Origin: Mycobacteroides sp. CBMA 271
Lineage (GTDB): Bacteria; Actinomycetota; Actinomycetes; Mycobacteriales; Mycobacteriaceae
Length of the DNA: 64,000 nucleotides
Direction: 5' to 3'
NCBI RefSeq assembly: GCF_009729205.1
Contig: NZ_VTHB01000008.1
Location: forward strand, 1-64,000
The notes below the pieces were generated by a model. The model saw nothing but the letters and a program-made list of their open reading frames with translations, searched no databases and had not been told where the DNA came from. Made by a program: the position numbers and the translations under genes. Below are positions 52,300 through 60,703 of the stretch, piece after piece. Numbering within the stretch: the stretch's first letter is position 1; every line of letters begins with the position of its first letter.

Positions 52300-53979
52300 A
52301 TGACTGAGCAGGAGTACGACGTCGTCGTCGTCGGGAGTGGTGGCGCCGGCATGGTTGCGGCGCTCACCGCGGCACACAACGGGCTGAGCACCGTACTGAT
52401 CGAGAAGGCCCCCCACTTCGGTGGATCGACCGCCCGTTCGGGTGGTGGCGTCTGGATCCCCAACAACGAGGTTCTCAAGAAAGCCCGGCAGACCGATACC
52501 CCCGAGGCGGCTCGCGAGTACCTCTACAACATCATCGGCGACGTTGTCCCCCGCGAGAAAATCGACACCTACCTCGATCGCGGCCCGGAGATGCTGTCAT
52601 TCGTGTTGGCGAACTCCCCACTCAAGCTCGACTGGGTGCCCAACTACTCCGACTACTACCCCGAGGCACCGGGCGGGCGTCCCGCCGGGCGATCGGTGGA
52701 GCCAAAGCCGTTCAACGCCAAAAAGCTTGGCGATGACCTGCCTAACCTGGAGCCCCCATATGGCAAGGTTCCACTGAATGTCGTAGTGCGCCAGCAGGAT
52801 TATGTTCGCCTGAATCAGCTCAAGCGTCACCCGCGCGGCCTGCTGCGCAGCCTGCGCGTGGGCGTGCGCACCTTCTGGGCCCAGGGCACCGGCAAGAAAC
52901 TCGTCGGCATGGGCCGGGCACTGTCGGCCGCGCTGCGAATCGGACTGCGCGACGCCGGAGTTCCCGTCAAGCTCAACACTGCGCTCACCGATCTCTACAT
53001 CGAGAACGGCACCGTCAAGGGCGTCTATGTGCGCGAAACGGGCGCTCCGGAGGCGTCCGAACCGACGGTGATTAGGGCGCGAAAGGGCGTCATTCTCGCC
53101 TCGGGCGGGTTCGAGCACAACGAGCAGATGCGCGTGAAGTACCAACGCGCCCCCATCACTACCGAGTGGACCGTGGGCGCAAAGGCCAATACCGGTGACG
53201 GCATCCTGGCCGCCGAAAAGCTGGGCGCTGCACTGGAGTTCATGGAGGACTCGTGGTGGGGCCCCACGGTGCCGCTGGTCGGACGCCCGTGGTTCGCGCT
53301 GTCCGAGCGCAACTCCCCCGGGTCGATCATCGTCAACTCGTCCGCTAAGCGGTTCATGAACGAGTCGCTGCCCTACGTCGAAGCCGCCCACCGCATGTAC
53401 GGCGGCGAGTACGGCCAGGGCCCCGGCCCGGGTGAGAACCTGCCGGCGTGGCTGCTCTTCGACCAGGAGTACCGCAACCGGTACATCTTCGGCGGATTAC
53501 AGCCGGGACAAAAGATTCCGAGCAAGTGGATCGACTCGGGTGTCATCGTCAAGGCCGACACCGTGGAGGAACTAGCGAAGCTGACCAATCTCCCCGTGGA
53601 TGCGTTGGTTCAGACCGTCGAGCGGTTCAACGGCTTCGCCCGCGCCGGTGTCGACGAGGACTTCGGCCGCGGCAAGAGCGCCTACGACCGCTACTACGGC
53701 GACCCCACCAACAAGCCGAATCCAAACCTGGGTGAGCTCAAGAAGGGCCCGTTCTACGCGGCCAAAATGGTGCCGGGCGACCTGGGCACCAAGGGCGGCG
53801 TCCGCACCGACCTGCAGGGACGCGTGCTACGCGACGACAACAGCGTCATCGACGGTCTTTATGCCGCAGGCAATGTCAGTACCCCGGTGATGGGTCACAC
53901 CTACGCCGGCCCCGGTGCCACCATTGGACCGGCCATGACATGGGGATACCTCGCCGCGCTCGATATCGCCGGGAAGTAG
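52300..53979 (+). CDS. kstD: 3-ketosteroid delta1-dehydrogenase
   Basis: The 559-residue flavoenzyme has YDVVVVGSGGAGMVAALTA (FAD) at the start, APHFGGSTARSGGGVWIPNN near 42, LASGGFEHNEQMR near 260, and C-terminal GNVSTPVMGHTYAGPGATIG. It desaturates C1-C2 of androstenedione-type 3-ketosteroids, a key step before ring B opening. The ATG at 52300 gives the family length; the frame runs 60 bp further upstream but crosses the KstR site. It is followed by hsd4B 9 bp later, as Rv3537-Rv3538. Confidence 0.96.
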   Translation: MTEQEYDVVVVGSGGAGMVAALTAAHNGLSTVLIEKAPHFGGSTARSGGGVWIPNNEVLKKARQTDTPEAAREYLYNIIGDVVPREKIDTYLDRGPEMLSFVLANSPLKLDWVPNYSDYYPEAPGGRPAGRSVEPKPFNAKKLGDDLPNLEPPYGKVPLNVVVRQQDYVRLNQLKRHPRGLLRSLRVGVRTFWAQGTGKKLVGMGRALSAALRIGLRDAGVPVKLNTALTDLYIENGTVKGVYVRETGAPEASEPTVIRARKGVILASGGFEHNEQMRVKYQRAPITTEWTVGAKANTGDGILAAEKLGAALEFMEDSWWGPTVPLVGRPWFALSERNSPGSIIVNSSAKRFMNESLPYVEAAHRMYGGEYGQGPGPGENLPAWLLFDQEYRNRYIFGGLQPGQKIPSKWIDSGVIVKADTVEELAKLTNLPVDALVQTVERFNGFARAGVDEDFGRGKSAYDRYYGDPTNKPNPNLGELKKGPFYAAKMVPGDLGTKGGVRTDLQGRVLRDDNSVIDGLYAAGNVSTPVMGHTYAGPGATIGPAMTWGYLAALDIAGK

Positions 53980-53988
53980 GGTCGGCAG

Positions 53989-54846
53989 ATGCCTATTAAC
54001 GTCGATATCGCGCTGGGCGCGGCCGTCGAGCCCGCCGAGTTCTCTTGGACCGCATCCGATGTGCAGCTGTATCACCTGGCCATCGGAGCAGGCTCCGACC
54101 CGGTGAGCGAGACCGAACTGCGGTACCTGCAGGACAAGACACCACAGGTGTTGCCGACGTTCGCGACCGTCGCCTCCGGTTTCCACGCGGTGGAGCCGCC
54201 GAAGGTGTCGTTCCCGGGGATCGAAATCGACCTGGCCAAGATCCTGCACGGCACCGAGCAGGTGACCGCTCACCGACCCTTGCCGCCCTCCGGTCGTGCT
54301 CAATCGACTGGCAAGATTGTCGAGATCTGGGATAAGGGCAAGGCCGCCGTCATCGTGACCGAAACGACAGCATCCAACGAGGACGGGGACTTGTGGACCA
54401 TCCGCCGGTCGATCTTCGCCCGGGGCGAGGGCGGCTTCGGTGGCGAACGCGGACCGTCCTCATCGAGCGAGATTCCTGGGCGGGAGCCTGATACTGAAGT
54501 CTCGACGCACATCCTGCCGCAGCAGGCGCTGCTGTACCGGCTGTGCGGTGACCGCAATCCACTGCACTCCGACCCGGCCTTCGCGGCGGCGGCCGGATTC
54601 CCCCGCCCGATCCTGCACGGCCTGTGCAGCTACGGCGTGGTGTGCAAGGCGGCCGTCGACGCGGCGCTGGACGGCGACGCTTCACGCGTGACGTCTTATG
54701 CCGCGAAATTCGCGGGTGTGGTGTTCCCGGGTGAGACGCTCAAGACCCGCATCTGGAAGGAAAACGGCAAGCTGCTGATCTCGGCTGTCGTTGCCGAGCG
54801 TGAGGACGCGCCGGCGCTGGCCGACGTGGAGCTCACTTTTTCTTAA
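53989..54846 (+). CDS. hsd4B: MaoC-like enoyl-CoA hydratase Hsd4B (Rv3538-like)
   Basis: The 285-residue double hot-dog hydratase has an N-terminal half with YHLAIGAGSDP. The C-terminal half carries the hydratase-2 motif YRLCGDRNPLHSDPAFAAAA (Asp and His catalytic) followed by FPRPILHGLCSYG. It hydrates enoyl-CoA intermediates of the cholesterol side chain. It is the second gene of the kstD operon. The PPE63 gene that follows it in M. tuberculosis is replaced here by a DUF559 gene inside inverted repeats. Confidence 0.93.
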   Translation: MPINVDIALGAAVEPAEFSWTASDVQLYHLAIGAGSDPVSETELRYLQDKTPQVLPTFATVASGFHAVEPPKVSFPGIEIDLAKILHGTEQVTAHRPLPPSGRAQSTGKIVEIWDKGKAAVIVTETTASNEDGDLWTIRRSIFARGEGGFGGERGPSSSSEIPGREPDTEVSTHILPQQALLYRLCGDRNPLHSDPAFAAAAGFPRPILHGLCSYGVVCKAAVDAALDGDASRVTSYAAKFAGVVFPGETLKTRIWKENGKLLISAVVAEREDAPALADVELTFS

Positions 54847-54849
54847 CGC

Positions 54850-54905
54850 CGAGTGTGCGTCCAGGCAGACATTTCACGGGATTTCTCTGTCTGAGCGCAC
54901 ACTCG
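54850..54905. repeat. 56-bp palindromic element, left copy
   Basis: It begins CGAGTGTGCG and ends CGCACACTCG, with an imperfect hairpin between. It is nearly the reverse complement of the right copy at 55784-55839 (about five differences over 56 bp). It fills the gap between the hsd4B stop and the DUF559 stop. Confidence 0.9.
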
Positions 54906-54909
54906 CGGA

Positions 54910-55749
54910 TTATCGGCGACGTGCCAACGCTTCCCGCACTCGGCGGATGATGTCGTCGGGGTGATCTTCGGCGACAACTCTGATGATCTGCCAGCCCAAC
55001 CGTTCCAGCATTTCCATCCGCTTGATGTCCTTCACATACTGTCTGCGGTCGGTTCGGTGCTGGTCCCCGTCATACTCGACGCCGACCATGACCTCTTCCC
55101 AGCCCATATCGATATAGGCGAGCGCGACGAAGTCCCCGTTATGAACCATGATCTGGGTCTGTGGTCGCGGCAGCCCCGCCCGTATCAGGACAAGTCGCAA
55201 CCAGGTTTCCTTGGGCGATTGCGCACCGGCGTCGACCAACTCGAGTACGGACCGCGCCCGCCTGATGCCCCGCCGACCCGTGTACCGCTCCAATAGCCGA
55301 AGAATCTCGGAAGGTTTCAGCTCTGATGCTCGACATAATGCATCGAGAGCCGCGATCGATATGGCCGGCGGGTAGCGACAAGCCAGATCCAGCCCGGTAC
55401 GTGCCGGTGTGGTCAGCCTCCGGCCGTCTGCGCACTGGATCTCGTCGGATTCGATAGCGTCCGTCCACACCAAGATCCCTTTCGGTGGCCGCCGATTCTC
55501 GTGGATCACCTCAGCACCACGATCCGGTGAGATCCACTTCGAGCCATGCAGCGCCGATGCCGAGAACCCCGCGATCGTCCCCCGCCGATGCGTCCATAGC
55601 CAGGCGGCCTCCGCGCGTGTCACCGCACTGAGCTGCGATCCCTTCGGGACATAGATATCGGGGTACAGCGCGACGAATCGCCGCGCAAGCTCGTAGCGCG
55701 AATACGTGCCCGCCGCCAAGGCCTCGCTACCGACAAATGGCCCACCCAT
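54910..55749 (-). CDS. DUF559/Vsr-like endonuclease-domain protein
   Basis: The 279-residue protein has an N-terminal part of about 180 residues resembling AbiEi-type antitoxin proteins: a winged-helix-like region with the segment TIAGFSASALHGSKW. The C-terminal 90 residues are a DUF559/PD-(D/E)xK nuclease-like domain: VGVEYDGDQHRTDRRQYVKD with the Glu-Tyr-Asp-Gly and Gln-His signature, then LERLGWQIIRVV. Such proteins are abundant single genes in mycobacteria. It lies in place of PPE63 between hsd4B and ltp2, enclosed by two inverted 56-bp palindromes, which suggests insertion as a unit. DNA cleavage has not been shown. Confidence 0.85.
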   Translation of the reverse strand: MGGPFVGSEALAAGTYSRYELARRFVALYPDIYVPKGSQLSAVTRAEAAWLWTHRRGTIAGFSASALHGSKWISPDRGAEVIHENRRPPKGILVWTDAIESDEIQCADGRRLTTPARTGLDLACRYPPAISIAALDALCRASELKPSEILRLLERYTGRRGIRRARSVLELVDAGAQSPKETWLRLVLIRAGLPRPQTQIMVHNGDFVALAYIDMGWEEVMVGVEYDGDQHRTDRRQYVKDIKRMEMLERLGWQIIRVVAEDHPDDIIRRVREALARRR

Positions 55750-55783
55750 GTCGGCATCATGCGACGGCCCACCGACAAGTTCG

Positions 55784-55839
55784 CGAGTGTGCGCTCACGC
55801 AGAGAAATCCCGTGAAATCTCTGCGTGGACGCACACTCG
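55784..55839. repeat. 56-bp palindromic element, right copy
   Basis: CGAGTGTGCG and CGCACACTCG ends enclose an inner hairpin with perfect CACGCAGAG/CTCTGCGTG arms. It is the inverted partner of 54850-54905 and stands 34 bp upstream of the DUF559 start, 12 bp after the ltp2 stop. Confidence 0.9.
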
Positions 55840-55851
55840 ACGAAAGGGGCG

Positions 55852-57015
55852 CTAGCCCAGAATGAGACCGGAGGTGGGGACGCCGGTGCCGGCGGTGACG
55901 AGGACGTGCTCGACGTTCGGCACCTGGTTGACCGATGTACCGCGCAGCTGACGCACACCTTCGGCTATGCCGTTCATGCCGTGGATATATGCCTCGCCGA
56001 GCTGGCCACCGTGCGTATTGATGGGTAGCTTCCCGCCCAGCTCGATGGCGCCGTTGGCGACAAAGTCCTTCGCCTCGCCCTTACCGCAGAATCCGAGCTC
56101 TTCGAGCTGCAGCAGGGTGTAAGGCGTGAAGTGGTCGTACAGGATGGCCGTTTGAATGTCAGCAGGCAGGAGCCCCGACTGCGCCCACAGCTGCCGCCCA
56201 ACCAGTCCCATCTCGGGCAACCCAAGCTCGTCGCGGTAGTAGGAGTACATGGTGAACTGGTCCTCACCCGATCCCTGCGCCGCCGCGACAATTGACACGG
56301 GACGTTGCCGGAGGGATCTGGCCCGCTCCGGCGTGGTGACCACGATCGCCACCCCGCCATCGCTTTCCTGGCAGCAATCCAGCAGCCGCACCGGATCGGC
56401 GATCATCCGCGAATTCTGGTGATCCTCAATGGTGATCGGCTTGCCATAGAAGAAGGCCTTCGGGTTGGTGGCCGCGTGCTTGCGATCGGCCACCGACACC
56501 GCGCCGAAATCGGCACTCGTCGCACCGTACTCATGCATGTACCGCCGCGCGACCATGGCCACCGATGCGGCCGGCGTGCTCAGCCCATGCGGGTACGACC
56601 AGCCGTACTCCACGCCGCGCGAATCCGCCGTTGAGCTCAGACCAGACATCACCTGACCGAAGCGGAACTCCGAACGCTCATTAAAAGCTCTGTAGGCGAC
56701 GACCACCTCCGCGATACCTGCCGCAACCGCCAACGCGGCCTGCTGCACCGTGGCGGCGGCCGCTCCACCGCCATAGCCGATCTGGCTGAAGAACTTCAGC
56801 TCGCCGATACCCGTCGAGCGCGCTACCGCGGTCTCCAGGTTGGAGTCCATGGTGAAGGTCACCAGACCATCGACATCGCTCGGAGACAGGCCCGCATCCT
56901 GGAGGGCGTCAAGCACAGCCTCCGAAGCCAGACGCAGCTCGGACCGTCCGGACTTCTTGGAGAAGTCGGTGGCACCGATGCCGGCAATAGCGCTCCGCCC
57001 AGATAGCCCGCTCAC
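55852..57015 (-). CDS. ltp2: Side-chain retro-aldolase Ltp2 (thiolase-like)
   Basis: The 387-residue thiolase-superfamily protein of the SCP-x/lipid-transfer type has IAGIGATDFSKKSGRSEL at the start, DVDGLVTFTMDSN near 50, and a C-terminal INTHGGQLGEAYIHGMNG where thiolases carry the catalytic His. With ChsH2 it cleaves the 17-hydroxy C22 CoA thioester to androstenedione and propionyl-CoA. It is the last gene of the cyp125-chsE1-chsE2-chsH2-chsH1-ltp2 operon (igr operon; ltp2 is Rv3540c). Its start overlaps chsH1 by ATGA-type coupling. Confidence 0.95.
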   Translation of the reverse strand: MSGLSGRSAIAGIGATDFSKKSGRSELRLASEAVLDALQDAGLSPSDVDGLVTFTMDSNLETAVARSTGIGELKFFSQIGYGGGAAAATVQQAALAVAAGIAEVVVAYRAFNERSEFRFGQVMSGLSSTADSRGVEYGWSYPHGLSTPAASVAMVARRYMHEYGATSADFGAVSVADRKHAATNPKAFFYGKPITIEDHQNSRMIADPVRLLDCCQESDGGVAIVVTTPERARSLRQRPVSIVAAAQGSGEDQFTMYSYYRDELGLPEMGLVGRQLWAQSGLLPADIQTAILYDHFTPYTLLQLEELGFCGKGEAKDFVANGAIELGGKLPINTHGGQLGEAYIHGMNGIAEGVRQLRGTSVNQVPNVEHVLVTAGTGVPTSGLILG

Positions 57016-57437
57016 TGCGATTCTCCGATCGTCAGCTTCACCTTGGCGGTGACATGCGCACCAAGACTGTTGTTGCCCACGACATCTACCTCCACGAGTC
57101 CGTCCTCGACGGACGTCACCGAGCCGGTGAACACAGTGGTGTCATACGCGTACCAGGGCACACCGAGTCGCAGCGAGATGGACTTCACGCGTGCGGAAGG
57201 CCCGGCCCAGTCGGTGACGAATCGCTCCACCAAGCCGGTGTCGGTGAGGATGTTGACGAAGATGTCCTTGGATCCCTTGGCCTGAGCCAGATCGCGGTCG
57301 TGGTGCACATCCTGGAAATCTCTGGTCGCCAACGCGGTCGACACGATAAACGTCGGAGTGCCTTCGAGCTTCAGCTCGGGCAGCTTCTCGCCAACTTCGG
57401 CTTGTGCTCTTCGCGCAAGCGGCTCATCGCCAGTCAT
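57012..57437 (-). CDS. chsH1: MaoC-like hydratase subunit ChsH1
   Basis: This 141-residue single hot-dog protein corresponds to Rv3541c. TALATRDFQDVHHDRDLAQA contains the hydratase motif with the DxxxxH-like catalytic pair. With ChsH2 it forms an alpha2beta2 enoyl-CoA hydratase acting on the 3-oxo-pregna-diene-carboxyl-CoA. The ATG at 57437 overlaps the chsH2 stop (ATGA); an in-frame ATG 30 bp upstream lies within chsH2 and is not preferred. Confidence 0.94.
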   Translation of the reverse strand: MTGDEPLARRAQAEVGEKLPELKLEGTPTFIVSTALATRDFQDVHHDRDLAQAKGSKDIFVNILTDTGLVERFVTDWAGPSARVKSISLRLGVPWYAYDTTVFTGSVTSVEDGLVEVDVVGNNSLGAHVTAKVKLTIGESQ

Positions 57438-58396
57438 GACACTGCCTCCCATGCGTACAGAGTCCACGCCGGGTCGTCGCCCTCGGCCGGGAAGTCGAGA
57501 TATGTCACCTGAACCGGTGCGCCGATCTGAACATCATCGGCCGATACCCCACGCAACTCACCAAGCATCCGCACACCTTCGTCAAGCTCGACCAACGCGA
57601 TCACGAAAGGCAAAGCGCGGCCGGGAACTTGCGGCGCGTGGTGCACCACGTAGCTGTACACCGTGCCCTTGCCGCTGGCCACCTGATACTCGATGGGTGC
57701 TTCTTTGTCCTGCCACACCGCCGGCACCGGCGGATGTTGCAACGAACCGTCGGGACGCTTCTGCAACCGCAGCTCGTGCGCGGCGACGCCTTCCCAGAAG
57801 TACGCGCTATCGCGCGACCAGGACGGTCGCATCAGCTTGGACGGGTCCAGATCACCATAGGCAGGTGCAGTGGGCTGAGCCGCTGACGGCCGGAACTTCA
57901 TGATGCGCCAGTTCATTTCGGCGACAAGCTCGTCGCCGACCTTCCACTCGACGTGGATGTTGATGAAGAAACTTTCACCCAGCGCGGTCTGCTTGGGCCC
58001 AAAGATGTCGCTCACCTCGTTGGTGATGCTCACCTCTTCACCCGGCACCAGGTAGCGGTGGTAGATCTGCTCTGAGTTGGTCGCGACGACCGACTCGTAC
58101 CCGGCTCCGTCTAGCAGCTCCATCGCGCGACCCAGCGGATCATCGGTGGCCTGCACCTTATGCAACCCACCCATGGTCCATACCTGCGCCATGGCGGGCG
58201 GTGCGACGATACCGGGATGCCCTGCGGCACGGGCGGCTTCATCGGAGACGTAGATGGGGTTGGTGTCCCCCATCGCCTCGATCCAGTTGTTGATCATCGG
58301 CCGGTTGACGGGGTCACGGCCCACCTTGGGCGCGCTGGGCCCGGCGGCCTTGATCTTGGCCGCACCCTCTTGAACCTGAAGCACCGTGTCGCTCAT
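57434..58396 (-). CDS. chsH2: ChsH2: MaoC-like hydratase plus DUF35 (OB-fold) protein
   Basis: The 320-residue two-domain protein has an N-terminal MaoC-like half (NNWIEAMGDTNPIYVSDEAA with Asp and Asn near residue 40-60) and a C-terminal DUF35 half (about 190-320) with a rubredoxin-like strand and OB-fold core, ending in VQVTYLDFPAEGDDPAWTLY. The N-half pairs with ChsH1; the DUF35 part binds Ltp2. The ATG at 58396 fits family length; another ATG lies 21 bp upstream. It overlaps chsH1 by ATGA. Confidence 0.94.
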   Translation of the reverse strand: MSDTVLQVQEGAAKIKAAGPSAPKVGRDPVNRPMINNWIEAMGDTNPIYVSDEAARAAGHPGIVAPPAMAQVWTMGGLHKVQATDDPLGRAMELLDGAGYESVVATNSEQIYHRYLVPGEEVSITNEVSDIFGPKQTALGESFFINIHVEWKVGDELVAEMNWRIMKFRPSAAQPTAPAYGDLDPSKLMRPSWSRDSAYFWEGVAAHELRLQKRPDGSLQHPPVPAVWQDKEAPIEYQVASGKGTVYSYVVHHAPQVPGRALPFVIALVELDEGVRMLGELRGVSADDVQIGAPVQVTYLDFPAEGDDPAWTLYAWEAVS

Positions 58397-58424
58397 ATCT
58401 GTCCGTTCTTCGCGCAAGCGCTCA

Positions 58425-59588
58425 TCACCGCGGAGCCCTCGGGGTACCGAGTCCGGCCGTTGCCACCATCTCTCGCATCACCTCATTCACGCCGCCACCG
58501 AAGGTGATCACCAGGTGGCGTTTGGTCTGTGCATCAAGCCATTCGAGTGTCTCGGCGGTGTTCGCGTCCGCGGGATCGCCGTAGCGGCCCACCACGCCCT
58601 CACTCATACGGCCGATCTTCTGAATCCATTCGGTGGCAAGGATTTTTGTCGCCGCGGCATCAGCCATACTGATGTCGTCGCCCGACGAGGCAACCTGCCA
58701 GTTCAGCAGCTCGTTGAGCCGCCACACCGCCTTCATCTCTCCGAGCACACGGCGCACATCATCGTGCGACAGCGGCGCCACTCCGTCAGCCCCCGGCTTG
58801 GCGGCCCACTCGTACACCCGGTCGTACATCGCGGCGATCCGACCGGAGGGGCCGAGTGAAACCCTCTCGTGGTTTAGCTGCGTGGTGATGAGCTTCCAGC
58901 CCAAGTTCTCTTCACCCACCAGCATTTCCACGGGCACCCGGACATCGGAGTAGTACGTGGCGTTGGTGTGGTGCGCGCCATCGTTGGTGATGATCGGCGT
59001 CCACGAGTAACCCGGATCCGTGGTATCCACGATCAGGATTGAGATGCCCTTGTGTTTCGGCGCATCCGAGTCCGTCCTGCAGGCCAGCCAGATGTACTGG
59101 GCCTGGTGCGCACCGGTGGTGAAAATCTTCTGCCCGTTGACGATGTAGTGGTCGCCATCGCGGACGGCGGTGGTACGCAATGACGCCAAGTCGGTACCGG
59201 CCTCCGGCTCGGTGTAACCGATCGCGAAATGAATCTCACCGGCGAGGATTCCGGGAAGGAACTTCTTCTTCTGTTCCTCGGTGCCGTACTTCTGCAGCGT
59301 CGGTCCGACGGTCTGCAATGTCACCAACGGCATAGGGACGTCGGCGCGGATCACCTCATTCATGAAGATCTGCTGCTCTAGCGGACCAAATCCGTGTCCG
59401 CCGTATTCCTTCGGCCAGCCGACGCCGAGCCAGCCATCCGTGCCCATTCGGCGCACGACTTCCTCATAGGAGGAGCTGTGGCGGTCCAGCATCATTCCGC
59501 GGGTCTCTTCGGCGGTAACAAGATTCGAAAAGTACTGCCGCAAATCGCTTTGTAGCTTGGCCTGTTCCGGCGTGAGGTCAATGAACAT
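58425..59588 (-). CDS. chsE2: Acyl-CoA dehydrogenase subunit ChsE2 (FadE29)
   Basis: The 387-residue acyl-CoA dehydrogenase has AIGYTEPEAGTDLASLRTTA (FAD and substrate loop) near 135, IVNGQKIFTTGAHQAQYIW near 155, and the C-terminal helices with TFGGGVNEVMREMVA. With ChsE1 it forms an alpha2beta2 dehydrogenase that desaturates the C22 side-chain CoA ester. It is in the order chsE1-chsE2-chsH2 of the igr operon; 28 bp separate it from chsH2. Confidence 0.95.
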   Translation of the reverse strand: MFIDLTPEQAKLQSDLRQYFSNLVTAEETRGMMLDRHSSSYEEVVRRMGTDGWLGVGWPKEYGGHGFGPLEQQIFMNEVIRADVPMPLVTLQTVGPTLQKYGTEEQKKKFLPGILAGEIHFAIGYTEPEAGTDLASLRTTAVRDGDHYIVNGQKIFTTGAHQAQYIWLACRTDSDAPKHKGISILIVDTTDPGYSWTPIITNDGAHHTNATYYSDVRVPVEMLVGEENLGWKLITTQLNHERVSLGPSGRIAAMYDRVYEWAAKPGADGVAPLSHDDVRRVLGEMKAVWRLNELLNWQVASSGDDISMADAAATKILATEWIQKIGRMSEGVVGRYGDPADANTAETLEWLDAQTKRHLVITFGGGVNEVMREMVATAGLGTPRAPR

Positions 59589-59600
59589 CGTCTAGTCCAA

Positions 59601-60680
59601 TCAGGCTTGCGCCGCAGCGAGAACGTCGAGGCGCTCAGAGGAACCGCCCACTAGGCGGCTCAGATCCTTGATCGTCGAGTAGTAGCGATTCATCGGATAG
59701 GTGATGTCGACACCGAGACCGCCGTGCAGGTGATGGCAGATCTGCATGACACGCTGGGCTTCCGAGGCCATCCAGAACGTCACGATATCCAAATCCTCGG
59801 TGGCATCCAGCCTTTCCGAAAGACGCCATACCGCCGAGATAACACCAAGATTCAGCGTCCGCGACACCACATAAACGTCCGCCAGCTGCTGCGTTACGGC
59901 CTGGAAGGTGGCCAGCGGCTTGCCGAACTGCACGCGGTTGGACACGTGGTCGGCAGTTAAACGCAGTGCGCCGGAAACCAACCCGTCCGCGTAGGAACCA
60001 ATGGCCGCCAAAGCCAACGCATTCAGCCGATCGACCGCGCGAGAATCGAGCTGCGAACCTGCCAACAGATCTCCAGCGGGCACCGACGCGTCCGAGAAGG
60101 TGACCGCGTATTCGGCGGCCTTACTGGCCGTCGGCGTCCGGTGAATCGTCACGCCCGGGGTGTTAGGTGCCACCACAACGACGCCATTGTCGGTGGTGAC
60201 AAGTATCCAATTCGCCTCGGCTGCATGCAGAACACCGATCTTTCGGCCGTTCAACACCAGCGAGGACCCATCGCGTACCGCCGAAACCGACGGCACGGAA
60301 GGAACCGCTCGGCCCGGTTCATCCAAAGCCGCCGTCAAGATGCCGCCTGCACCGATGTCGGCGAGGAACCGATCCTGCTGCTCCGGGGAGGCCAGCTCCA
60401 CAAGCGGCACGATGCCGAATCCGAGCGTCGCCAAGGCCGGCGTCAGCGCACCATGCTTCCCGAGAACCCGCAAGGCGACGGACACCTCGGCCAGGCCCAG
60501 ACCATCACCACCAAGACGTTCGGGGAGCGCCAATGACAGAACTCCATTGGCAGACAAGGCCTGCCAGGCATTCTCGTCGTATCCGACCTCCGGAACCACA
60601 CCGATGAACTCACGATCGGCAAGCACCGCTTCGATCACGTCGGAGACAGCCTGCTGCTCCTCCGCGAAGGCGAAATCCAT
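59601..60680 (-). CDS. chsE1: Acyl-CoA dehydrogenase subunit ChsE1 (FadE28)
   Basis: The 359-residue acyl-CoA dehydrogenase-like subunit is shorter in its substrate loop than ChsE2. DFAFAEEQQAVSDVIEAVL starts the N-terminal helices; LGGDGLGLAEVSVALRVLGKHG follows near 50; RVQFGKPLATFQAVTQQLAD is near 240; HLHGGLGVDITYPMNRYY is near 315. It pairs with ChsE2. The ATG at 60680 is set by AAAGGAAA upstream and family length; the frame opens 42 bp earlier without support. It lies 23 bp after cyp125. Confidence 0.94.
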   Translation of the reverse strand: MDFAFAEEQQAVSDVIEAVLADREFIGVVPEVGYDENAWQALSANGVLSLALPERLGGDGLGLAEVSVALRVLGKHGALTPALATLGFGIVPLVELASPEQQDRFLADIGAGGILTAALDEPGRAVPSVPSVSAVRDGSSLVLNGRKIGVLHAAEANWILVTTDNGVVVVAPNTPGVTIHRTPTASKAAEYAVTFSDASVPAGDLLAGSQLDSRAVDRLNALALAAIGSYADGLVSGALRLTADHVSNRVQFGKPLATFQAVTQQLADVYVVSRTLNLGVISAVWRLSERLDATEDLDIVTFWMASEAQRVMQICHHLHGGLGVDITYPMNRYYSTIKDLSRLVGGSSERLDVLAAAQA

Positions 60681-60703
60681 TTTGCTCGTTTCCTTTTGAA
60701 GAA

